This document shows, one piece after another, positions 32,034-43,213 of a stretch of DNA of 64,000 bases. The position numbers and the translations under genes are program-made. Below the pieces are notes generated by a model, which made no database searches, was not told where the DNA came from, and saw only the letters and a program-made list of their open reading frames with translations. Source of the stretch: Lyophyllum atratum (lineage: Eukaryota > Basidiomycota > Agaricomycetes > Agaricales > Lyophyllaceae); the NCBI GenBank assembly GCA_014905825.1, contig JACGCN010000030.1, positions 620,001-684,000 on the forward strand, in the 5' to 3' direction. Numbering within the stretch: the first letter of the stretch is position 1; each line of letters opens with the position of its first letter.

Positions 32034-33700
32034 CCTGCCTACAACAGGACAGCGTGTAATCCTAGGTTAAGGAAGAGCCCATAGTGCAGAGGTTTGTCAA
32101 TCACTGCACACAAATATACATGCGTTATGCCAGCAGGGGTTCAATTCCTTAGATCAGCCATTCGGTTTAGACTCGATCCCAGTCGCCTTGCCAGTTATCG
32201 TAATGTTTTATCTCAATGAGAGCGTGCAATGTTTAATCAGAAAAATGAGGTGTTCCGTTTGGGATTGTGTGAGGGGGGTAATAACTTCCAAGGCGACTGG
32301 TAGGGAATAACCGTAATCTAGTACAGGCCAAGTTTCAAACACCGACATTTTCTATAAAAGGCAGAAATCATACCACGTGAGTGCTATAATTGAGATCCGG
32401 TAGTAATTACACCCCAACAGTGTACCATATCCGTAACGGCTGGTATTGAGACTACATTCGGTTCATATTCAATTCTCAATCAATTCTAATTTTTCATGCT
32501 CGGAATCCCGGCGCAGGCATTCCTGTAGCGTGATTGTGTTGTGGTATACAAGCGCCCCTTGCTCAGTAGTATCTTGTGGGTATCATCATATCAGCATGTC
32601 GCAGCCTGGGTTCGACTCCCTCGGGTGACATTATCATGTCATGGATAGGATTTTTTGCCTGGAAGCATAAGAAACCGTGACTCAACCATTCATAGCATAG
32701 GGTTAGTGTATTAAACTGTATTTAAAACAGTTGCACTCCCTGGTCCAGCAACGACTCAGCCTGAAAACGACCGACAGACTGATGATAAAGCAATACCTTG
32801 ACTCGCCGCTTCATAGATGGCACGGAACATCGATCACTTTGGTGGGTAGTTATTTGCCAGTTATCTGCCCGGCAATATCCGAGCCTGCTGGCTTTTCGTT
32901 CTGACTTGTGCTGCAGTGCATCTGAAGCCTTGTAGAGCGGTGTGTACGTACCGACACATGAATAGAACTAGGTAGTCTAGCCGCTTGCTGTATAGTGGGG
33001 AGCGAGGTGTGCAATATACAAAACAGTTATCTGCCACCACCAAAGTTATCTGCCATAAGCCGAGTTATTCGCCACTTAGTCATCAAGGCGCGTCGCGACC
33101 TCTCCCACTGCACACCATTTCTAGATTCTCGCGCTCAACCTCAAGCTACCAGCATCACCGGACGAGAACCGGTAGGTTGTTCTGTTCCTGTCACAAGATG
33201 CAATCATGCAGTCACCCTGATGACCAGATTGAAGATCCAGTAAACGACGCGGAGTACTTAATTCCAGACGAACACCGCAAACAGAAGACTGTTCGTACCT
33301 GCCGTCGTTGCCGACAAGAAACGTATCCCGGGAATAGTAACATTCTCAACCGCCCCATCATATGCGTAGTTCGGTATAAAAAGTGTATGTGGCTGCCGCG
33401 GGGACGATAACGGAAAGACATGTACCTGGGGAACTCGATAGATATAATTATGCTGTTAGACCCCTCAATGTATGCGCTGTTCCTGACCTTCCTTTCAAGT
33501 GTCTGAAGATTCATGTGTGCACTGGGGAATTTTTCCCTCTTCGCTTTCTTTTTCTTTCTTTTTCCCTTTTTTTCCCACCTCGAACAGCCACCTAAGTGGT
33601 CTGAAAACCGATGGCACAGCATTGCCAGGACGGTACTTAGGATGGAATTGTAATATATTTTATAATGTGTTGTGGCTCAACTGTCCGGTGTGCTAACGTT
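32034..33700. other. Gene-poor stretch; one weak Cys-rich ORF
   Basis: No convincing gene. A plus-strand frame from an ATG at about 33197 (MQSCSHPDDQIEDPVNDAEY) contains TCRRCRQETYPGNSN, a CxxC pair preceded by another cysteine/histidine, which could be the start of a zinc-binding protein or a transposase fragment; it is not followed by a recognisable domain. The rest has no supported feature. Confidence 0.3.
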
Positions 33701-33712
33701 TGCGGGCTTTTG

Positions 33713-34375
33713 GGGTTAGGTTAGGGTTATCTAGAGACTTTTTTTTGGACTAGGGTACAAATTAGGGTTGAAAAATTTTTGGATTGGGGTACAGGGTTGG
33801 GCAGGGATGGGGACTGGGGTTCGACTTGGGGTACAGGGTTGGGCAGGGATGTGGACTGGGGTTCGACTTGGGGTACAGGGTTGGGCTGTGATACGGACTG
33901 GGGTATGACTTGGGGTGTAGGAGGGGTACGCCTTGGGATTTGCTGAGGGTTGGGCTGGGATTTGCACTTGGGTGTGTTGAGGGTTGGGCTGGGATATGTA
34001 CTGGGGTGTGCGGAGGGTTGGGCTGGAATGCGTATTGGGGCGGGACCTGGGGTGGAGTGTTGAGATGGGCTGGGATATGACTTGGGTGTGGGATGCAGGG
34101 TACGCCTTGCGGTGTCCGGAGGGTTGGGCTGTAATATGCACTGGGGTGTGTTGAGGGTTGGGCTGGGATACGTACTGGGGTGTGCAGAGGGTTGGGCTGG
34201 GATACACACTGGGGTACGACGGATGGGGGTTGGACTTGGGGTACAGGTTTGGGCTGCGATATGGGCTGGGGTATGACTTGGGGTGCAGGGCTGGGATACG
34301 GCGGATGTGGACTTGGGCAACAGGGTTGGGCTGCGATATGCCTGCACTGGATTACAAGTTGGGGCGGGACGTAGC
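33713..34375 (+). repeat. Degenerate G-rich minisatellite beginning with telomere-like repeats
   Basis: Starts GGTTAGGTTAGGGTTA and a T8 tract (compare the GGGTTATGGGGACTTTTTTT start of the long direct repeats). Some 600 bp of variants of GGGTTGGGCTGGGATATG and ACTGGGGTGTG follow. The complement gives a spurious Pro/Gln/Ser/Thr-rich frame. Confidence 0.8.
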
Positions 34376-34477
34376 CTGCATAGATACATGTACGCTCCTC
34401 TTCGAGGAGGAGCTGTGAATGTGATTACACACAAGAAACCAAAAAAAACCGACCTGTATACCGTATGAAGACACACC

Positions 34478-34545
34478 CGGAATCGAACCAGGGACCACCC
34501 TCTTAATCCTTACAACGTCATAATAGCATCAGGCACACAAAAAAC
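34478..34545 (-). tRNA. Degenerate tRNA-like fragment
   Basis: The T arm and 3' acceptor half (GGTCCCTGGTTCGATTCCGGG, then TGTGTCT) are intact on the minus strand, but the 5' half no longer folds. Relic of the same tRNA-like family. Confidence 0.45.
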
Positions 34546-34574
34546 CAAAAAAGGGTTTTGTATATCGTGCGATA

Positions 34575-34653
34575 ACACACACCCGGAATCGAACCGGGGA
34601 CCACCCGCTTAGCCTGCATTAAGCGGGCGTGTAACCAACTATACCATGTGCAC
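34575..34653 (-). tRNA. tRNA-like sequence (Val-like backbone)
   Basis: Minus strand: acceptor stem GTGCACA/TGTGTGT (paired with several G-U), A box TGGTATAGTTGG, anticodon stem CCCGC/GCGGG (perfect), a 14-base loop TTAATGCAGGCTAA, and a perfect B box GGTTCGATTCC in a normal T arm CCCGG/CCGGG. It needs a 7-base intron to give a normal loop; the implied anticodon AAT disagrees with the Val-like body. It could be transcribed by Pol III through its A and B boxes. Confidence 0.5.
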
Positions 34654-34724
34654 TTGTCAAAGTGCCGCAATGCGAGTTACACATACAGTGCAGGTTTGGG
34701 TTGGGACTTGGCCCATATTGATAG

Positions 34725-36260
34725 ATGTATGCTCCTCCTCGAGGAGGAGCTGTGAATGTGTTGGCTGAACGCACCCATGCACCCATGTACATTCCTCCTC
34801 AGGGAGGAGTGTGCATGGGTGCATGGGTGTGTAAAGGCATCACACATTCCACAACTCTTGCTCCTCGTCGACGAAGAGCGATGGAGGATCCACTTAGACT
34901 ATCCGAATACGTCCTCGACGAACGGTGGATGCGCATGCGAAATCGGTAAGTATAATATAATTACACGAACTCTTCGACGAAGGCGGGCACTGCACCCAGA
35001 CTGTAGGTATATGGTATCTACATCCCCGTCACATACGTCGTCGCCGACCAATAAGACGCGTCGACGGAGAGTGACGGATGATCCACTTAGACTATCCGGA
35101 TACGTCCTCGACGAACGGTGGGTGTGCATGCGAAATCTGTAAGTATAATATAATTACACCAACAGTGCCCCGTCTTCGTCTTCGACGAAGGCGGGCAGTG
35201 CACCCAGACTGTAGGTATATGGTATCTACATCCCCGTCCCATACGTCCTCGCGGACGAATAAGGCGCGTCGACGAAGAGCGACGGATGATCCACTTGGAC
35301 TATCCGGATACCTCGACGAACGCTGGGTGTGCATGCGAAATTACAAGGACAGTGCCCCGTCTTCGTCTTCAACGAGGCGGGCACTGCACCCAGACCCTAG
35401 GTATATGGTATCTAGATTCCCGTCCCATACGTCGTCGCCCACCAATAAGATGCGTGCATACACCTGCTGATTCTTGAGATCCCCGCTCCAACCAGCCATG
35501 ACGCGTCGTGGTGCCGATCCGAGGCTGTGTCCAGAACAGCCAGCGTTGAAGAATTTGAGGGCGTGTGTCCGATCGCGGGATTCGGTGCGGGGACGAGGGC
35601 CGGGTGCAGGTCGGGTTGGTTGTGGTATCCGTGAGTTGGCCGTGGTGGTTTCGTCCCTCAAGACAGGCGCGAGCACCCGTCGTCTTGCCCCACCAACTTG
35701 AAAATGGCCAAGGGCAGGGACCAACAGGTTTCGATTGCCGTCTCGCATCCCGATTAGAGGGGAGGAGGGTAAAATGTAGCATGGTTAATAAATGGCGGGT
35801 GAGCACGCCTAGCAGACGCACCTTGACGGCTCCCCCCACCAGGGGTCTGCCGCCCCTCTCCCCGTCGTCTCTCATCCCAATTAGAGAGGAGGAGGGTTGT
35901 TGTCTCGTTCCCTGAGTCCTATCTATCAAAAATGTATCTGTGAATGCCAGTGAGATCCATTAGTACGAGTGAGAATACATGGAACCCAAAGAAATACTAA
36001 GTAAGACTTACCTTGAGAAATCCTGGTCACGGCGGGAACAGTCAATGAGAAGTCAATGAGAAAGGGGTGGTGGTAGGAAGGAAGAGACAAAAGGACCCCG
36101 CCGATAGGGTCCTGGGCTGGAGTCTCCCTCGGCGGGTTGCCCAGGTGGGCGGAGGTGGTAGGAGGCAGAGAGAGGAGACGTCATGGACGACGTCGGCGAA
36201 GAGCGACGGATGATCCACGTAGATTAACCGTATTCGTCGTCGACGAACGGTGGGAGTGCA
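34725..36260. repeat. Approximately 190-210 bp tandem units with TCGTCGACGA palindromes
   Basis: GGATGATCCACTTAGACTAT followed by CGTCCTCGACGAACGGTGG recurs at 34887, 35080, 35288 and (diverged) 36212. Between them lie GGCGGGCACTGCACCCAGAC and GGTATATGGTATCTA segments. Each unit carries inverted TCGTCGACGA or CTTCGTCGAAG hairpins. Earlier hairpins CTCCTCCTCGAGGAGGAG (34733) and CTCCTCAGGGAGGAG (34796) belong to the same zone. Confidence 0.8.
35575..35672. repeat. Dispersed repeat, copy A (about 97 bp)
   Basis: Shares about 90% identity by eye with 37558-37652 (common core GTGCGGGGACGAGGGC, then GTGGTATCCGTG and GGTTTCGTCCCTCA). Confidence 0.7.
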
Positions 36261-36879
36261 TGCATGCGTCGCTCGTCGTAGACGAGGACGTTGTGCTGCG
36301 CGCATGCCCTAAGGTATGGGACGCGGATATATTACCATATATCTGCAGTCTGGGTGCAGTGCCCGCCGGTCGTCAAAGACGAAGACTGGGGTCCGTGGGC
36401 CGTTAAACAGCAGATCCAAGTTCTAATAGCACGAGCCAGGAGAAGATATAAGTGATAAGTATCAAAGCGAGAATAGCACATACTGTAATGCGCGTAGTAT
36501 GCAATGGAACCCTGTTGCGACGGAACGGCGCCTTAAGGTGTATATTCGATGCTTGGACCCTTTGCGTTGGGGTGAACGAAGTGTTTGCCTTCCTACCTAT
36601 TTGCTTGGATTTAGATATTTAATTTTAAGTTTCATATGTTCGTTTCAGACGCACTCACAATCTCCATAGCACGCGCTGAATTTATGCCGTCCGAAATACG
36701 CATACATATTACAATCCGTTGCTTCCGATACACCTTGGCCCTAAGAAACTGACACAGGCGGTGATTAGGCCGGAGTCAAAGACATGAAATGAAAGGAAAC
36801 ACTTACCTCCGCCTACGAACAATCCCGCATCCCCACAATAATCCGCTGACCCCTCTCGTATCCGGCCTTCGTTCGCTTT

Positions 36880-37230
36880 CGTCTGTATGACATGCACGCG
36901 CCATCTGCAACCCAGACTGACTAGAGGGCTCTCAAGAATTGTAGCGGTAGAAAAAATGGGACTTACTTTGGGTAATTTGAATACACCCATGGCCCTTAGC
37001 TCGGCCCTATGCGCGCGCGCCCCCGCCTTCCTCCAGCGATACCCAATGAAAACTGCAGGTACCCGCTTTGACCCCAGTCTGATTTGCACTGGCATTCCGC
37101 GCTGCAAGAACCGTGAGGTTGAGTAGTATGAGGGACGACGGCTTACTGATAGGCGGCGTTCGATTGGGACTTGAATTAGCGGGAAACCTTCGCGATCCGC
37201 AAGTCTCGGCTTTGGGATGAGCGGCATGTG
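36880..37230 (-). pseudogene. Fragment of the helicase-associated distal module
   Basis: Minus-strand exons read PKPRLADREGFPLIQVPIER, then (after a GTAAGC..TTGCAG intron) MPVQIRLGSKRVPAVFIGYR and WRKAGARAHRAELRAMGVF. This parallels the distal module of helicase copy 1 at 24300-24620 (PKPRLADRQGLPLLEVPI.., VRIRVGSRVRYGVFIRYEWR). Intron position and order are the same, so it is a paralogue, here without the helicase core in front of it. It may be a broken gene or an independent small one. Confidence 0.6.
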
Positions 37231-37239
37231 TGAAAGCGT

Positions 37240-37370
37240 GAGTGAGGAAAGCGTGAGTGAGGATGTCAAGCGTGAGTGAGGATGTCGACGCTGGTGAGTG
37301 AGGATGTCGGTGCTGGTGAGTGAGGATGTCGGTGCTGGTGAGTGAGGATGTCGGCGCTGGTACTGCTGAA
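37240..37370. repeat. Minisatellite, GCTGGTGAGTGAGGATGTCGG units
   Basis: Four to five tandem units of 21-24 bp (GTGAGTGAGGATGTC with GCTG spacers). Confidence 0.85.
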
Positions 37371-37557
37371 GATGGAACGAAAATGGGAATACTGGAAATG
37401 GAAGAATGAAATCGGTAAGCGTCACTGACTCTGAGCTGTGCAAGCGGAAAGTGAGATGAAGCCGCTGGAACGGTCGAATATTGAAAGAATTCCGGCGTAG
37501 TGACTCGCTGTAAGTGTTATGAGCCTTGAAACGGAAGACGGCGCGTAACGACTTGAA

Positions 37558-37652
37558 TTGCGGGATTCCGTGCGGGGACGAGGGCGGGGTGCAGGTCCGG
37601 TTGGTCGTGGTATCCGTGGGTTGGTGTAGTGGTTTCGTCCCTCACGACAGGC
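37558..37652. repeat. Dispersed repeat, copy B
   Basis: Counterpart of 35575-35672, same orientation. The rest of 37652-38061 holds no gene; a CCTCGTCGACGAGG palindrome lies at 37963-37976. Confidence 0.7.
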
Positions 37653-38061
37653 GGAAGAATGTCGGGTAGGGCAGATGCATATACAGTAAATCCTCATGAC
37701 CCCCGGGCGCAGAACCGTGAGTCGTCGTAGACAAAGAAAATGGACGTCATAAATGTATTCTATGAATGGATCGAGGTTAGAAGATGCCCAGAGAGAAGGA
37801 GAACGAGGCAGTACTCACGGAGAAGTGACCCCAGTAGCGCGCCAGAGTTAAATCATGATGAACGCGTGTCTACCTGCGCTACTTGCTAGCAGGGAGGCGT
37901 AGGTGATGGGTAGAGGGAAGTAGCATACATAAGGAACCCTCATCAAGGAGTAATGCTCACCTCCTCGTCGACGAGGAACGCAGAGATCATACATCATAGG
38001 GTCATAGATACTGCCATTGGGCTCTTCAAGCTGTAAGTACATTCGGGCGATAATTTACGGG

Positions 38062-40818
38062 TCATGCGTCGCTACCATCCTCTACGATAAATTCAGGCAT
38101 CGCCCCTGTCTTCAACAAGATACGGGGAGCGGGCTTAGCTCCAACCCTGGTGGCGGCGGGAGGTTGGCGCGTAAACTTCGGGAGGAACCTCGTAGGCCAA
38201 ATCTTGTCCTGCTGGGCATCGGGCATCCACTCCCAACGTCTGATCCGCTTCCAAATTTCGTTCCGAGTAGTGTTGACGGTTGCGGAAGTGACCTCGTTGT
38301 TGTTGACGAACTTCAACCACTTTATGTAGTAGGGACATTTTGCGTACTGATTGTCCTCCCTGGTTTCGACGCCGCGCATCGGGAACAGCCACTTGAAGGC
38401 CCTACTCCAGTCGTCCGAGCTGCCGTGCCTGTAAGCGACACACCGCCACACATCCGAGAGTAGGAGGTTGCTGTAAATATCCTCCCGAGCAGCGCGTCTC
38501 TGCTGGGTATCAAGTTTGAGATAAGACGGGTTGCTGATACCCTTGGGGTTGGGTGACTTGACGGCGATGTCGACGAGGAACTGGCGGTACACGTCGGAGA
38601 CGAATGCATCGAGGTCTGCGGGTTGGTCCTCCGGAGCAGGAGAGGAACGGTCCTCTACGTCAGAACCGTCGTCGAAGGAAGGAGGGGGGAGGGTGTGTCC
38701 TCCAGCGGTGAGGTTGAAAAGGTTCGGCTGGGGTGCGCCGGTGAAGTTGGCGTAGGCGACCATCTTGGACTTGCTGGTCGTTGAGCGAGCGCGCACGATC
38801 AACTCACGACCCACGATGCCGGAGATATTATACTTCCGGTCCACCTCCAGGGGCGTCATCTTGAACAGCGCTCGAAAAGCCACTCCCGACAGAACGGGTC
38901 CACCATACCGAAGGCGGGGCGTCTGTCCTAGCATCATATGTCGGAAGAAGACGCAACCGTAGGGGTTGTAGGCGACCCGATCCGGAGGACGGCGGTTTTC
39001 TTCTTCACCCTCCTCCTCCTCCTCCTCCTCCTCCTCCTCTGCTGCTGCCGGTCGACGAGCTCCGTTGTATGCGATGGTGTCGTCGTCGACGTCCACCGCC
39101 TCTGTAACGGGTAGTATCGCGTTAAGGAGCATTCTCGATGCGGAGCGGTCGTCAGGGTGAGCATGCTGTCCGTTGACGAGCCATACGCACCCCGCGGTAA
39201 GGGTTAAGGCTTCAGGTTGGACACGATGAGGAGGGTGTCCCTCGGCCTGCAGACCGAAGGTCTGGCTGACGGCCATGAGTCTGATGATACGAAAGCACCT
39301 GAAGACAGAATAATGTGAGAAACATGTAACGAATCAGGTGGAGAACTGACTTACCACCACTCCTGAGGTGTAAACGAACAGAGACACCTTCGAATTTCCG
39401 AATCATCGAACTCCACCAGCACCTCCGCCGCTTTTTGGTACGGTACGCGTACCTCCAGACGGGCGCTGGAGGGATTGGCGTGGATGGCTGCGTCATATAT
39501 GGCATGGAGAGCCTCGATGTTCTTCGTAGGCTGGGTAGGGCCCATCGCTTCCGCCAGAGTGACGTGTTTCGCGTGGTGGCCGGCGTCCTTGTTGGCGACC
39601 ACGGTTTTATCAGTCGTGTAGGCCTGGATGTAGGAGGCCTCGAAGTTCCCCTGCGCATGTAAGCCAGGGGTAATGCGGAAACCACTGACGGCAGTGAGGT
39701 GGCTGGCTGGATCCCGAACATATTTGGAGGAGCCCATGCGCGTGATTCGGGAGGCATGCAGATCAGGAATCTGCAAGGCCTGCTGAACGAGTGTGTTGTG
39801 GGAGGCGGTGACCCACTGCAGACATTGGGCGTCGGGACTGCTCAGCTCGATAGCGACGTCGACATACCAGTCGCCGCCTGCGGGGATCTCGGGAGCGAGA
39901 TGTGCATCCTCGATCAAGGTGCTCAGGTAGAACTCGGCGGAAACTTCGTCGACGTGGTGCATGGTGGTGTGCTTTGTCCCACGGACGGTATGGAGGATGA
40001 AGAAGTTCTTGGCCCAGTCGTAACCATGACCCTCAATGAGCAGCAGTGCTTCTTCCACTTCAGCACGAATCTGGGTCGCGAGCTGGCGGACATACTCTCT
40101 GGGGATAAGTCTGGTGGCCCATTGAGGATAACCCCTGATTCTACTCGCTCGGAGGCACTCGGTTTCGAAGGTGGCAGGCCACTCCCGTGCGACGTCTGCA
40201 CCGAGGAGTGTTTTAATGGCGGGGCGTAGACAGACATCGTACCAGAATGCGCGCTCCTCCTTGGTGAGGAGCCATGCAGTACGACCTACGCCGCGCTCAG
40301 GAGTCCAGAGATCGGGGAAGAAGATGTTGAGATGGTGTCGGTCGTCCCACTTCCCAAATTCGAAGTTGGGGATTTTGTGGTACTCGACCTGGTGATGCTC
40401 TACTGGGTGATTCCCCTCCTATCGGTCAAAGGATTAGGGGTCTATCATATATCTATGGTACAGTAGAACTTACGCGTTGATACGCCACGGTGCGCTTGAC
40501 GTGGATGGAGTCCTTGAGGGCGTAACTGGGGTGAGGAACGCAGAAGACGCTGATGGCTGAGTTCACGAGGATGTCAGGGGCGGCTCCCAGGAGAGAGTCG
40601 TAGTCGCGCCTGATCGTGATGGGCGTATCGTCCTCAACCATATTCTGCAGTGGGTCCATGAAGACCTGTTTTGGCCGACGCCCGTCTAGGTATTCGCCGG
40701 TAAGGCCGAACCGGATGAATTCGTCGTTGTACCCATTTTCGCTGTAGAGGTCGGTGGCGCGAGTAACGAACTGCGCGAGGGTATGAGACACAGTATCATG
40801 CTGAGGGTAGACGTTCAT
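38062..40818 (-). CDS. 881-residue protein of unknown function next to the helicase
   Basis: Three exons (40474-40818, 39355-40418, 38062-39298) with clean GTAAGT donors and AG acceptors give 881 residues from the ATG at 40818. Recognisable stretches: MNVYPQHDTVSHTLAQFVTR; ATDLYSENGYNDEFIRFGLT; NFEFGKWDDRHHLNIFFPDL; RPAIKTLLGADVAREWPATF; GRELIVRARSTTSK; a 14-residue poly-Glu tract encoded by (CTC)n at 39008-39040; and WKRIRRWEWMPDAQQDKIWP. There are no membrane segments and no motif I can assign. The gene is divergent from helicase copy 2, with the large inverted repeat between them. Its length, intact frame and low repeat content argue for a functional protein in an otherwise eroded island. 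An upstream exon is possible because the frame stays open past the ATG. Confidence 0.75.
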
Positions 40819-40974
40819 GACGGGCAAGGAACTTTGGCGTTCGGTGTGAATGGGTACAGGGTCAGAGTCGGGGTCAGGGTATAGTCCACTCAGAGACGCA
40901 TATATTAGAGCAAGTAACTAAGCAAAGACATGTATGGAAGGGGCAGGAAACGCGCGATCTGAGTGGCAGAATGA

Positions 40975-41600
40975 GTAATTAATGCTTACTTAGAAAGCGG
41001 CAGATACGTACCGGATGGAATGACAGATGGAATCGGTGGGTGATACGCATGCCGCGGACACGGGAGATGATTTGAAGCCGCAACCGCGAATCTGAGCAGA
41101 GGTTTCTTCTGCTGAGGTCGTCAGGGTTACAGGAGGCGCGATTACAAAACTGCGAAAGGAACTTACGCATTTGAATTACGATGGGCAGATAAGCCCAGGT
41201 GAAACGTTCGGCCGCTGCATGATGTCGCGACCGTCGCGCATCGGATGACTATGAGATGATCAGCAAATGAGACAAGTTTGGGTACAGTAAGATAGGAGGA
41301 ACTTACGGGCCTGAAGGAATGGCAGATGGAGTGCCTGCGGTACGAAGGTTCACGTCTAACGAACGTGAGCAGAGGTTTCTTCTGCCGAGGTCGTCAGGGT
41401 TACAGGAGGCGCGCTTACAAAAATGCGAAAGGAACTTACGCATTTGAATTACGATGGGCAGATAAGCCCAGGTGAAACGTTCGGCCGGCTGCATGATGTC
41501 GCAACCGTCGCGCATCGGATGACTATGAGATGATCAGTAAATGAGACGAAGTTCGGGTACAGTAAGAAAGGCAGAACTTACGGGCCTGAGGGAGTAGCAG
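40975..41600. repeat. 273 bp tandem duplication
   Basis: AACTTACGCATTTGAATTAC.. through ..GGTTTCTTCTGC recurs with a 273 bp offset (GCATTTGAATTACGATGGGC at 41167 and 41440). A third, shorter partial copy starts at about 41580. Each unit has minus-strand GTAAGT donors, so it could be duplicated 5' exon/intron sequence of the neighbouring 881-residue gene. Confidence 0.75.
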
Positions 41601-41703
41601 ATGGAGTGCCTGCGGTACGGCGGTCCACGTCTAAGAAAACGGGAAGACATATGCAGGCGGTAGAATAATCGCGCGAGATCTGAGGTCGAGATCGGGGCAG
41701 CAA

Positions 41704-42301
41704 GCGTCGATTTGAAAATCCTGAGGGGTTCCGGGTCCGGGTCCGGGTCCAGGTACATCGCGACTGGGAGATGATGTGCTCCGGAGTACTCCAGAGCAGA
41801 TCACCTCGTCATCGACGAGGAGAGCGGGGAACGGACATTGCGACTGGGAGATGATGTGCTCCGGAGTACTCCAGAGCAGATCACCTCGTCAGCGACGAGG
41901 AGGGCGGGGAACAGAGACCAGGTGCAACGGCATCGACGACGAAGAGACGATTGCGGACTTGGTAGAAATTGACCCACGACCAAGATCACCTGACCAGACC
42001 GTGGCAATTTCACCTCGTGATCCGGAGCCCCGAATCTGCTGCACCAAGTCCGCAGTGTCTCCTCGTCGTCGATGCCGTTGCACCTGGTCTCTGTTCCCCG
42101 CCCTCCTCGTCGCTGACGAGGTGATCTGCTCTGGAGTACTCCGGAGCACATCATCTCCCAGTCGCGATGTCCGTTCCCCGCCCTCCTCGTCGATGACGAG
42201 GTGATCTGCTCTGGAGTACTCCGGAGCACATCATCTCCCAGTCGCGATGTACCTGGACCCGGACCCGGACCCGGAACCCCTCAGGATTTTCAAATCGACG
42301 C
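41704..42301. repeat. Large inverted repeat: 262 bp arms, 74 bp spacer
   Basis: GCGTCGATTTGAAAATCCTG at 41704 is matched by its complement ending at 42301; the dyad centre is at about 42002.5. Each arm includes a (GGGTCC)n stretch, then two tandem copies of an 88 bp block (CGACTGGGAGATGATGTGCT..GGAGTACTCC..TCACCTCGTC). Because of the symmetry, both strands encode almost the same meaningless 142-residue frame. The spacer has its own GAAATTG/CAATTTC pair. Confidence 0.93.
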
Positions 42302-42559
42302 AGCGGGCAGGCACACCCCTGCTATTCCTTCAGCCCGGTAAGTTCTTCCTATCGTCCTGTGGCCGTACCCCTTTTTTGTTACTAAGCAACTAATAGTAAT
42401 CCGCTCCTCTATCGCATAGGTATCATGCTGCAGCTATTTTAGGTTCTACATCTCCACGGCATCTAGAGTCTCGTCCCGAACGTGAACGGCAAAAACGGGA
42501 TAAGAACCCGAGGGACCTCTAGGAAGACAAGCACCCTGCTCCGATGGAAGACAAGCACC
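42302..42559. other. Spacer with a 26 bp tandem duplication
   Basis: No gene; GGAAGACAAGCACCCTGCTC + CGAT is present twice in a row at about 42520-42570, just before the helicase scrap. Confidence 0.6.
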
Positions 42560-42569
42560 CTGCTCCGAT

Positions 42570-42750
42570 GCCGATCGTCTCAAGCGTCGGCTCAGCGGGT
42601 CTTGACTTGACTTTTTCAGACGTTCTCATATTCATCGTGAGTTACTTCTCTACAACGGTGATTCTCATCTCACCAAAATCACAGGACCAACCGTGGTCCG
42701 CTCTGGAACAACGTCAGATCGGGGGCCGGGCCCATGGTCAACCGCAGACG
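42570..42750 (+). pseudogene. SNF2 helicase motif V-VI fragment
   Basis: PIVSSVGSAGLDLTFSDVLI followed, after a GTGAGT..ACAG intron, by DQPWSALEQRQIGGRAHG corresponds to motifs V and VI of helicase copy 1 (VSSVGGTGLNLT / DQPWSAQDERQIRGRSYR). Nothing upstream or downstream continues it; the arginine of motif VI is changed (GRSYR to GRAHG). A scrap of a third helicase gene. Confidence 0.75.
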
Positions 42751-43213
42751 ACACAGGAACCCCCGCCTGGCCTCGCCTCCACCCAGTCCCAGCACAACAC
42801 AACGATCGCTTCTCCTTTTTCGGGCCCCATCACCTCACCAACCCACGGAACTTTCGCGCCGTCAACGCCGATCGATTGAACGCGTATCTAACCAACCACT
42901 GTTCTGGACCACATCGGACCACGTCTTGGACGATCTTGGTGGGTGTTTCACAATTTTACTCGAGATCCCTTGACTAATCCTTCCTGACAGCAGCGTGCAG
43001 CCACATACGTACCTGCCATTACCTCCCATTACGATACCTTCGCGTAGCTCCTTAGAACAGTTGACCTTTGTATTTTGGCCTACACGCCTTCTCACGACTG
43101 AATCATATACCTATTGGCGACGCTCTTCATTCCCACCAAGTTCAGTTCTATATAGCCTCCCACTTTGCGCTCAAGATACTTCTGCGAGCTCTCTATCCCC
43201 CGCCTTCCTCGCT
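42751..43213. other. Upstream region of helicase copy 2
   Basis: No conserved frame; presumably promoter and leader of the gene starting at 43214. Confidence 0.4.

Noticed and set aside
33727..34476. Pro/Gln/Ser/Thr-rich minus-strand ORFs
   Set aside because: Product of the degenerate G-rich minisatellite; frame and units drift like non-coding repeats.
41776..42229. Two 142-residue ORFs on opposite strands with almost identical products
   Set aside because: Direct consequence of the inverted repeat; no similarity to known proteins and dominated by palindromic DNA.
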